Shown in pieces: positions 16,187 to 23,780 of a stretch of DNA of 25,696 nt (within the stretch, counting starts at the first letter, position 1; the number at the start of each line of letters is the position of its first letter). The notes beneath the pieces are model-generated. The model was not told the origin of the DNA, ran no database searches, and saw nothing but the letters and a program-made list of their open reading frames with translations. Position numbers and translations under genes: made by a program. The DNA comes from Pseudomonadota bacterium. GTDB lineage: Bacteria > Pseudomonadota > Alphaproteobacteria > Rhizobiales > Hyphomicrobiaceae. Location of the stretch: positions 1 through 25,696 of the forward strand of contig JAEYPL010000344.1 in the NCBI GenBank assembly GCA_023410905.1, in the 5' to 3' direction.

Positions 16187-18295
16187 ATGTCGCGTCGTCG
16201 TCCTTCCCGGCCATCTCATTCAGTGCGCAAAGCCCGCCGCATTGCCGCGGCCACCATTCTCGCGAGTCTCGTCGCACTGCCGGTTGGCGCCAACGAGCTG
16301 CCGCTCCGCCGCGTCGTTCTCGCCAGCATCGGACTTGCCCAGTTCACGCACGCAGGCCCCGTATCCGCCGGTGCGAGCATCGACCTGCCCGTGCGCCTCG
16401 ATCAGGTCGACGATCTGCTGAAAAGCCTCACTGTGTTCGATCGCGAAGGCGGCATCGGCGCCGTAAGCCTCCCCGGCAAGGCGCCGCTGCAGGAACTCTT
16501 CCGCGACCTCCCCTTCGGGCCCGAAGCTCTCGGCTCGCCGAGCGCACTGCTCAATGCGCTCGTCGGCAGTGAGATCGAGATCGCCGGCCCCGTGAGCGCC
16601 AAGGGTCGCGTCTTCCGCGTCGAGCCCTTCGAGGTACGCTTGCCGAACGATGGCGGCACGCTCACACGCCATCGCCTGAGTCTGATGAGCGAGAGTGGCC
16701 TCGTGCAGGCCGTGCTCGAAGAAGTCACCACCCTGCAATTCACGGATCCGCAGGCACGTGCGCAGATCGAGCGCGCCCTCCAGGGCCTTTCCGAGAACCG
16801 GGCCAAGGAGCGCCGCAAACTCTCGCTCGACATTCTCGGCGAGGGCACGCGCGACATCGCGCTGAGCTATGTCGTTGCCGCACCGGTCTGGAAGACCTCT
16901 TATCGCCTCGTGCTGCCGAAGGATGGCGCACGCGCGAAGCTCCAAGGCTGGGCTGTCGTCGAGAACCTCACCGGCGGCGACTGGAAGGATGTCGAGCTGA
17001 CGCTCGTCTCGGGCAATCCCGTCGCTCTTCGTCAATCGCTCTACACGGCTTTCTTCTCCGATCGCATCGAAGTGCCCGTAACGGCGGGCCAGAAGATCCT
17101 GCCGAAGCAGGACGACAGTGATGCAGCCCCCATGGCACGCAGCGCCGACGCGCGACCGGTCGCCCCCTCTCGGCCCATGGCGGCCATGGGCGGCCTGCAG
17201 CAGGCGGAAGCACAGCGCTATCGCTCCGGCCGCGCCTTCGAAGCACCCGCAGCAGCCGGTGCACCGCCGCCGCCACCTGTTCCCGACACGCTCGGGACGG
17301 CCGCCATCGCCGCCGAAGCCGAGGAAGCACCGACGCAGCTCCTCTACCGCTTTCCCTCGCGCGTCTCACTCGCGACCGGTCACACGATGATGGTGCCCTT
17401 CCTCGTTCGCGAGGTGGCGGCAACACGCACTTGGCTCTACCAGCCGGATACGCACGCGCGGCGGCCACTGGCTGCCGTTCGCCTGCGCAATGACGGCGAT
17501 GCGACCCTGCCTGCCGGCATCGTCACGACCTTCGAGTACGCAGGCGAAGGCGCCACGAACTTCGTCGGCGACGCGCAGCTTCCGCTGCTGCCCAAGGGCA
17601 CGTTCAAGTTCGTGACCGTCGCGCTCGATACGAAGACGGACATCCGCCGCGAGGATCAGGGCGTGCAGCGCACGACGCTCGGCAAGTCCGTGAACGGCGA
17701 GCTGACGATCACCACACGCTCGCGGCGCACATTCGCCTACGAGATCACCTCGCCGACCGGAGAGGATCGCGAGATCATCGTCGAGGAGCCGCGCGCCACC
17801 GGCTGGGCACCCTCGGCCGATCAGCAGGAAATCGAGGAAACGCCGACGCGCTTCCGCTTCAAGATCGATGCGCCGAAGGGCAAAACGACGAAGTCGAAGC
17901 TCGTCATCGAGCGCACGGACCGCCGCGTCGTGCATCTCACGACGCTCGCACCCGAGCAGATCCTGACGACCATCCAGGGTCTGGAAAATGAGACGCCCGC
18001 GCTGAAGTCCGCCATCGCGCGCCTCGGCGAGACCATCGGCGAGATCAACCGCGCCCGCTCTCAGCGCAGTCAGCTCGATGCCGAGCGCAAGAAGATCGGC
18101 GAGGACCAGGAGCGCATTCGCCGCAATCTCGCCTCCGTCGGCGCCAATTCCGATCTCGGGCGACGCTATCTCGACTCGCTGAAGCAGCAGGAGGAGCGTC
18201 TCGCCGTGATCGCGCGCAGCGAGCAGCTTCTCGATGCAGAGATCACGGCCCGCCGCAACGTCGCGGAGGAAATCGCGAAGGGCTTGAGTTTGTAG
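16187..18295 (+). CDS. secreted DUF4139 domain protein
   Basis: The chosen ATG gives 702 residues and a clear Sec signal peptide: a basic N-region rich in Arg, a hydrophobic core IAAATILASLVALPVG and a VGA/NE cleavage site near residue 35. The frame stays open upstream to 15875 but that part overlaps the AsmA gene and has no protein pattern. The body matches the DUF4139 family: LDILGEGTRDIALSYVVAAPVWKTSYRLVL, then WAVVENLTGGDWKDVELTLVSG, and later a GEDREIIVEEPR segment. A low-complexity Ala/Pro insert lies at about residues 305-385, and a long C-terminal coiled coil spans about 598-702. Some DUF4139 proteins are uncharacterised mucoid or envelope proteins; function here is unknown. It likely acts in the periplasm. 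Confidence 0.88.
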   Translation: MSRRRPSRPSHSVRKARRIAAATILASLVALPVGANELPLRRVVLASIGLAQFTHAGPVSAGASIDLPVRLDQVDDLLKSLTVFDREGGIGAVSLPGKAPLQELFRDLPFGPEALGSPSALLNALVGSEIEIAGPVSAKGRVFRVEPFEVRLPNDGGTLTRHRLSLMSESGLVQAVLEEVTTLQFTDPQARAQIERALQGLSENRAKERRKLSLDILGEGTRDIALSYVVAAPVWKTSYRLVLPKDGARAKLQGWAVVENLTGGDWKDVELTLVSGNPVALRQSLYTAFFSDRIEVPVTAGQKILPKQDDSDAAPMARSADARPVAPSRPMAAMGGLQQAEAQRYRSGRAFEAPAAAGAPPPPPVPDTLGTAAIAAEAEEAPTQLLYRFPSRVSLATGHTMMVPFLVREVAATRTWLYQPDTHARRPLAAVRLRNDGDATLPAGIVTTFEYAGEGATNFVGDAQLPLLPKGTFKFVTVALDTKTDIRREDQGVQRTTLGKSVNGELTITTRSRRTFAYEITSPTGEDREIIVEEPRATGWAPSADQQEIEETPTRFRFKIDAPKGKTTKSKLVIERTDRRVVHLTTLAPEQILTTIQGLENETPALKSAIARLGETIGEINRARSQRSQLDAERKKIGEDQERIRRNLASVGANSDLGRRYLDSLKQQEERLAVIARSEQLLDAEITARRNVAEEIAKGLSL

Positions 18296-18526
18296 TTTTT
18301 CTTCCCGCGGACGCCAACGCCTCCGGCTACTGGCGCCGCGGCTGCAATTTACCCGGTTGCATTCTCGCGTCGCGGCCCTCGGCCGCTACCGAACTCCTTC
18401 TCCCCGTGAGCGCGGGGGAAGGGGACAAGAGCAGTGCGCGACAACTACCATCCCGTTCCTGAGCGCGCGACTGCGCGCCGGCCGGTAGGCCGTCCTTCAA
18501 AAAAACAGCCCGCGGCAAGAAAAGAA
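18296..18526. terminator. hairpin cluster between convergent genes
   Basis: The 231 bases between the convergent DUF4139 and ABC exporter genes contain no gene. A perfect 6-bp stem with a 3-base loop (GCGGCC CTC GGCCGC) is at 18373-18387. A second, stronger hairpin is at 18397-18423, CCTTC-TCCCCG against CGGGG-GAAGG with one bulged T. No T-tract follows in either direction, so this is a bidirectional mRNA-end or REP-like element rather than a textbook intrinsic terminator. Confidence 0.5.
18397..18423. repeat. REP-like GC-rich palindrome
   Basis: The arms CCTTCTCCCCG and CGGGGGAAGG form about ten pairs around a short TGAGCG loop. CTTCTCCCC/GGGGAAG palindromes are a common intergenic repeat type in rhizobial and related genomes, which is the basis for calling it REP-like; only one copy is seen in this window. 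Confidence 0.4.
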
Positions 18527-20359
18527 CTAAGCCTTCTCTTTTTCCTTCACCTCGGTCGGCTCGGTGAAGCCGCCTTCCGCCACGAGACGCGCGAAGCGGC
18601 CACCCATCTCGACGAGCTCGCGGAATTTGCCGCGCTCGATGATCTTGCCATGCTCGAGCACGAGGATCTTGTCGGCATTGGCGACCGTCGAGAGGCGATG
18701 CGCGATGATGAAGGTCGTGCGTCCTTGGCGAAGGGCGTCGAGTGCGCGCTTGATGCGTGCCTCGGTCTCGGCATCGAGCGCGCTCGTCGCCTCGTCGAGA
18801 ATGAGGATCGGCGAGTCCTTGAGGATCGCGCGCGCAATGGCCAAACGCTGGCGCTCACCACCGGATAGCGCCGTACCGCGCTCGCCGATGAGAAAGCCGT
18901 AACCGCCCTGCTTGCGCATGATGAACTCGTGCGCGCCGGCAAGCTCGGCCGCGCGCTGCACTTCTTCATCGCTCGCGCCGGGTTTGCCGATGCGGATGTT
19001 CTCCGCAATCGTTCGGTTAAAGAGCCCTGCATCCTGGAAAACGACGGCCATCGACGATCTGAGTGATGAAAGCGTCACATCACGGATATCGAGCCCATCG
19101 ACCGTGATGCGGCCGACCTGCGGATCGCGCAGGCGCTGGAGCAGAGCGAGTGCGGTCGTCTTGCCGGCACCCGTATGGCCGACGAGCGCCACTGTCTCGC
19201 CAGGGAGCGCCTCGAAGCTCATATCGTCGATACCGATCGTCCCGTCCGGAAAGCGGAACGTCAGGTCCTCGTAGCGCACATGCCCGCGCGTACCGTCGAG
19301 CGCACGCGCGCCGGGGCGATCGAGAACGGGGCTCGTTGCATCGACCAGCTCGAAATAAGCGTCGATGGCCGGCTTCTGCTGAAAGAGGCCGAGAAAGAAC
19401 TGCGACAGCGCATCGAGCCGCGTGATCAGCAAATTCGCGAAGGCGACGAAGCTCACGACCTGCCCGACCGTCAGCTCCCCGCGCTGCACGAGAAGCGCGC
19501 CGAGCGCGAAGATCGCAACCATGGTGATGGTCGATGCCGCACGGGTCAGCACCATCACCGCGGCCCACCACGAGAGCACGGGATACTGCGCCTTCAGCAG
19601 GTCGCCCATGAGATTGCGGAGTGCTTTCGACTCCGCCTCGAAGCGCACATAGCTCTGCACGACGGTCACATTGCCGAGCACATCACCGACGCGGCCCGCC
19701 AACTCGCGATGATAGCGCTCGACCTCGCCCTGCTGGTCGATCGTGCGCTTGAACACGAACATGTTGGCCGCGAGATAGACCGCACCGAGGCCGAATAGCA
19801 GCGCCGCCATGCGCACGTCGATCGTAACGGCCGTCGGAATGAGCAGAGCGATCGAGACAAGCGCCGCGAGATGGTCGCGCATGAAGGCGAGCCACAGGCC
19901 GAACAGGCAGTCCGTGCCTTGCTGGATGGCGCGAATGACGGCGCCGGAGCCTTTCCTCGCGTGGTAGCTGATGGGCAGCGTGATGGCCTGGTCGAACGCC
20001 GAGGCCATCGCGATCAGGCGGCGGCGATGCGCAAGCCGGTCAGCCGCAAGGGAGACGACGACACTCGCAAGAATGCCGAAGAGCCCAAGCACGGCCCACA
20101 GCCCGATCAGCGAGAAGGCGCCCGAGCCCTGCGAGAGCGCATCGACGACGCGGCCGAACAGAATGGGCTCGGCGAGCAGAATGACGCCGATTGCGACGTT
20201 GGCGGCAACGAGGCTCCCCGCGAGCCCGCGCTCGGGCGCGAGCAGGCCGAGCGCACGCCGATAGGTCGTGACGATGCTCACGCGCGGCGGCACTGTCGGC
20301 GCTTGTTCGTCCCCGGGCACGGATGGTGCCCTCACCGCTGTCTCGGTCGCTTCGCTCAT
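18527..20359 (-). CDS. ABC exporter, fused permease-ATPase, NdvA/ChvA-like (cyclic beta-glucan type)
   Basis: This 610-residue half-transporter has an N-terminal membrane domain (about residues 45-320, six predicted helices) and a C-terminal nucleotide-binding domain: Walker A GHTGAGKT at 394-401, signature LSGGERQR at 498-505, Walker B ILILDEATS at 518-526, and switch His554. Segments such as AEPILFGRVVDALS, LFGLWLAFMRDHLA, AQYPVLSWWA and VFQDAGLFNRTIAENIRIG match, from memory, the rhizobial NdvA/ChvA exporters of cyclic beta-1,2-glucan better than lipid A exporters. The N-terminus is about 25 residues longer than NdvA and the C-terminus ends in a charged KEKEKA tail. The glucan synthase NdvB/ChvB is not in the window, so the substrate is inferred. 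Its ATG overlaps the oxidase stop by four bases. Confidence 0.87.
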   Translation of the reverse strand: MSEATETAVRAPSVPGDEQAPTVPPRVSIVTTYRRALGLLAPERGLAGSLVAANVAIGVILLAEPILFGRVVDALSQGSGAFSLIGLWAVLGLFGILASVVVSLAADRLAHRRRLIAMASAFDQAITLPISYHARKGSGAVIRAIQQGTDCLFGLWLAFMRDHLAALVSIALLIPTAVTIDVRMAALLFGLGAVYLAANMFVFKRTIDQQGEVERYHRELAGRVGDVLGNVTVVQSYVRFEAESKALRNLMGDLLKAQYPVLSWWAAVMVLTRAASTITMVAIFALGALLVQRGELTVGQVVSFVAFANLLITRLDALSQFFLGLFQQKPAIDAYFELVDATSPVLDRPGARALDGTRGHVRYEDLTFRFPDGTIGIDDMSFEALPGETVALVGHTGAGKTTALALLQRLRDPQVGRITVDGLDIRDVTLSSLRSSMAVVFQDAGLFNRTIAENIRIGKPGASDEEVQRAAELAGAHEFIMRKQGGYGFLIGERGTALSGGERQRLAIARAILKDSPILILDEATSALDAETEARIKRALDALRQGRTTFIIAHRLSTVANADKILVLEHGKIIERGKFRELVEMGGRFARLVAEGGFTEPTEVKEKEKA

Positions 20360-21675
20360 GCCGGATCCCGCTTCGCGGTTGTCGCTTTGATTTTACGGTG
20401 CCGATGCGCCCGCTTGTCCTGCCACGTCAGCCACGCGAACACGCCCGGCATGAACCATGGCGTGCCATTGTAGAAGGGCACGCCGGCGGGCGGACGCATA
20501 TCGAGAGCCGACTCGCCTCCATCCTCACCAAGCACCTGCCATGCTGCCTTCTGACCCGCCCAGCGTGCCCACACCACACCCGAGCCGCAATAGCCGGCGG
20601 CATATCGCATACCCTGCCGCGAGAAGATGCGGGGGATCATGTCGCGGTTCATGGCGACATGCCCGAACCAGCTATGGGTCAGATCGACGTCCTCGATTTC
20701 CGGAAAGATGTCGATGAGCGCGCGGCGCAGATGATCCGTCGGCCAGGTCGGATCGCCCGCAATGGTGCCGTCGCGCCCGCCGAAGAGAATGCGACGACCA
20801 TCCGGCGAGGGACGGTAGTAATAATGCAGCTTGCGCGTCTCGGAGAGCATCATGCGCTTCGGCATGAGCTGGCGCATGAGATTGTCGGAGAGCGGGGCCG
20901 TCGCGATGATGCGGCTCCTGACCGGCACGAGGCGTCGGCGCAACCAGCGATCGGATTTGTCCGTGTAGCCGTTCGTGCCCGTGATCACGTGACGCGCGCG
21001 GACGCGGCCGTGCGCCGTCTCGACCTCGTAATCGAGGCCATCACTGCGGACGCCGAGGACGGCCGTCTCGCCGTGCACGATTGCACCCGATGCGAGCGCG
21101 AGGCGCAACATGCCCGCGTGGAGCTTCCCCGGATGCAGGCCGCCGATGTCCATGCGCACAGAGCCGCCGTAATAGTAGTCTGTGCCGAGGTAGTCGCGCT
21201 GTTTGGCGCGCGGCACGGCATAGGCGGTGATGCCGGTCGTCGCCACGAGCATGTCGGCATCGCGGGCAAGGCGCTCGTAGTCGGCGGCAGTCGATGCGCC
21301 TGCAAAGCGGCCGGTGACGGAGAAATCGCAGTCGATACCTTCCTGCGAGATGAACTCGGCGAGATCCTCGCGCGCCGCTTTGGCTTCGAGCAGCAGCGCG
21401 CGCGCCGCGACCTCACCGAACTTCTTCGAAAGCTCGGCGAACGAGGGCCTGAGATTTCCGCTCGCGATACCGCCATTCCTGGTGGAGGCGCCTTCCCCCG
21501 GCCGCATCTTGTCGAAGACCTGGACGCTGCGTCCGGCGCGGGCGAGCGTTATGGCGGCGGACAGGCCCGTGTAGCCGGCCCCCACGATGACGACATCGCA
21601 CTTCGAGCGTACTGGCTCGCGGGGAAGCGTCGCCGGAGGCGCAGCCTCCCACCAGTAGGGATCGGATCGGACCAT
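20356..21675 (-). CDS. FAD-dependent oxidoreductase, DAO family (gamma-glutamylputrescine oxidase-like)
   Basis: This 439-residue flavoprotein has the N-terminal dinucleotide-binding fold CDVVIVGAGYTGLSAAITLARAG at about residues 26-48, a second FAD signature STRNGGIASGNLRPSF shortly after, and a C-terminal GMRYAAGYCGSGVVWA that closes the FAD site. The opening YWWEAAPP and overall arrangement resemble PuuB/OrdL-type oxidases that oxidise amines or amino-acid derivatives. The substrate is not identifiable from the sequence. No signal peptide is seen, so it is probably cytoplasmic. Its TGA overlaps the exporter start as ATGA, so the two are probably translated together. No polyamine-catabolism genes are nearby. 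A weak ribosome binding site precedes the start. Confidence 0.88.
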   Translation of the reverse strand: MVRSDPYWWEAAPPATLPREPVRSKCDVVIVGAGYTGLSAAITLARAGRSVQVFDKMRPGEGASTRNGGIASGNLRPSFAELSKKFGEVAARALLLEAKAAREDLAEFISQEGIDCDFSVTGRFAGASTAADYERLARDADMLVATTGITAYAVPRAKQRDYLGTDYYYGGSVRMDIGGLHPGKLHAGMLRLALASGAIVHGETAVLGVRSDGLDYEVETAHGRVRARHVITGTNGYTDKSDRWLRRRLVPVRSRIIATAPLSDNLMRQLMPKRMMLSETRKLHYYYRPSPDGRRILFGGRDGTIAGDPTWPTDHLRRALIDIFPEIEDVDLTHSWFGHVAMNRDMIPRIFSRQGMRYAAGYCGSGVVWARWAGQKAAWQVLGEDGGESALDMRPPAGVPFYNGTPWFMPGVFAWLTWQDKRAHRHRKIKATTAKRDPA

Positions 21676-21849
21676 GGGTGCACTTCTGGGAATGTTTCGG
21701 GGGTACTCAGGTTGTATCGCGCGCCTTGGGACGAGAGAAGCTCAGGCATTAGAACGCGCGAAAACGCAAAATGATTGACCGCATTAAGTCAATCATTTTG
21801 CGCATGACCTGACGTGTGGCCGCAGGGCGCCGAGCCGACGCCCGGCCGA
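21676..21849 (-). promoter_or_regulatory. intergenic region holding the oxidase-exporter promoter or the hydrolase terminator
   Basis: These 174 bases lie between the hydrolase stop and the oxidase start on the same strand. They are noticeably AT-richer than their surroundings around 21760-21805, where a large perfect inverted repeat sits. On the minus strand the repeat contains TTGACT, which could serve as a -35 box, but the matching -10 is poor. Confidence 0.45.
21765..21802 (-). terminator. perfect 15-bp inverted repeat: intrinsic terminator or operator
   Basis: CGCAAAATGATTGAC at 21765-21779 is the exact reverse complement of GTCAATCATTTTGCG at 21788-21802, separated by 8 bases. Read on the minus strand, the second arm is followed at once by TTTT, which fits an intrinsic terminator for the hydrolase gene ending 48 bases upstream. 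The stem is AT-rich for a terminator in this genome and its core TTGAC-N8-GTCAA resembles a dimeric repressor site, so an operator controlling the oxidase-exporter pair is the main alternative. Confidence 0.6.
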
Positions 21850-22833
21850 TTAGAAATTGAACTGCGTGGAGGCCGGAACCCAGCGGTAGCCGCTCGCCGT
21901 CTTTTCGACGAAGCCCACGGCCGGAAATGGCATGTGATAGCCGGCGACGGGGATTTTGTCGCCCGAGACCATGTCGAATATGCGCCGGCGGGTCGCTACG
22001 GCGACGTCTTTGTCCTGATCGAAGGCCACATGCCATTCGGGATGCTGAACCGACAGGAGGTAGTGGTTCGCCGTGTCGGCCCAGTTGAGAAGCCGCTTGC
22101 CCTCGCTCTCGATATGGAAACTGAGCATTCCGGGCGAGTGTCCGAACGCCGGCACGGCGCGGATGCCGCTCACGACTTCCCCATCTTCCTTGATCATCGT
22201 GGCCTTCTCGGCGATGGGGACGGCGAACTGCATGAACGTGTCCCGCGTGGCCTTGCGAGCGTCGGGGATGTTCTCACCCTTGTTCCAGTAGTCGAACTCC
22301 TTCGCGCCGAAGACGTAGCGGGCATTGACATAGACCGGCTTGCCATCGACGAGCAGTCCACCGACGTGATCGGGGTGCCCGTGGGTAATGACGACGATAT
22401 CCACCTGCTCCGGCTTGTAGCCGGCCGTCGTGATGAGATCGGACAGGTGACCCGTGGTCGGCGCGCGGCCTTTCGTATTGCCCGCATCGAACAGGACGAG
22501 TTCTTTGCCCGTATTCACGAGCGTGACGTTGAACTGGTTCTCGTGGCGCGTCGGCGGCAGACCATGCGCTTGCACGAGCGCTTGCACGACATCGGCCGGC
22601 TGATTGCTGCCGAACGTCGGATGCGGACCATTTCCCTGCACAAAACCGTCGAGGATATTTGTCACCTCGAAAGCACCGAGCTTGAAGCGATAGATCGAGG
22701 GGCGAGAGACGCCGAGCATCGGCGCTGCGGCCTGTGCCATCTGCGGAACTCCACTGCCTAGGGCGCCGAGTGCTGCTGCGCCACCGGCGAGCATCAGCGC
22801 ATCACGGCGCGTGACCGAACGGTCGTTCGTCAT
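21850..22833 (-). CDS. Tat-exported metallo-beta-lactamase-fold hydrolase
   Basis: This 327-residue protein has a twin-arginine signal, SVTRRDALMLAGGAAALGALG, with the two arginines at residues 9-10 and a cleavage region near AQAAAP around residue 36. The MBL fold is shown by THGHPDHVGG with the zinc-ligand set at residues 151-156, then His232 in FGHSPGM, Asp253 in NWADTANH and a final GYHMPFP. The start at 22833 is preceded by a strong GGGAGGAAG ribosome binding site at 22838-22846; the open frame extends to 23040 but that part has no protein pattern. Members of this group are periplasmic MBL-fold hydrolases, lactonases or thioesterases of unknown substrate. It is transcribed away from the Cox-type genes. 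Confidence 0.93.
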   Translation of the reverse strand: MTNDRSVTRRDALMLAGGAAALGALGSGVPQMAQAAAPMLGVSRPSIYRFKLGAFEVTNILDGFVQGNGPHPTFGSNQPADVVQALVQAHGLPPTRHENQFNVTLVNTGKELVLFDAGNTKGRAPTTGHLSDLITTAGYKPEQVDIVVITHGHPDHVGGLLVDGKPVYVNARYVFGAKEFDYWNKGENIPDARKATRDTFMQFAVPIAEKATMIKEDGEVVSGIRAVPAFGHSPGMLSFHIESEGKRLLNWADTANHYLLSVQHPEWHVAFDQDKDVAVATRRRIFDMVSGDKIPVAGYHMPFPAVGFVEKTASGYRWVPASTQFNF

Positions 22834-23264
22834 TTTTCTTCCTCCCTTGATATTGCGCGCATCTCCACGGGCCACCGGAAGGCAACCCGAGGGGGCACAC
22901 GGCCATTGCTGCAAATTGAGCTTAGCCATCTCGAGAAGACAATTCGATGGCTCGTATTCGTCCGCAACGGACTTGCGGCCTGAACAATCCGTGAGATGAG
23001 CCCTGAAGTTGGCCGTGAGAGGTCGGCCGCACTGCAGCACACGTCGCCACCTCCGGCGACGGCGCCGCTAACTAGCCTTTGGTTGGACCTCCGGCGCAGC
23101 AGCTTGACGACCCCGATACGACGGCGCAGGATCAATCTATTCTAATTCGCGGTTTCAGGGGCTTGCAGGGCCGCACCAACGCCAATTCGCCAAGGGGAGA
23201 CACATCCCGACTGCCGAGCGCCAAACAAGCGCACAATCAAGAACACCGAACCGGAGGACGCCGA
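22834..23264. promoter_or_regulatory. 431-bp divergent region between the hydrolase and coxS-like genes
   Basis: This region separates the Tat hydrolase from the Cox-type operon and should contain both promoters. A small perfect hairpin (GTCGCC ACCTCC GGCGAC) is at 23043-23060. A TATTCT lies near 23137 in an AT-rich patch, but no paired -35 box was found at a proper distance. No gene, tRNA or known riboswitch was recognised. The open frames running through it are extensions of the flanking genes. Confidence 0.4.
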
Positions 23265-23753
<489 letters not shown>

Positions 23754-23780
23754 CGTGACAGCCGGACAGGAGATATTCTC

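Noticed and set aside
20323..21774. Open frame of 483 codons on the plus strand
   Set aside because: It is a shadow of the FAD oxidase and its composition (Arg/His/Ala-rich) shows no protein family pattern.
22834..23040. Upstream extension of the MBL hydrolase frame
   Set aside because: The Tat signal and a strong ribosome binding site both place the start at 22833.
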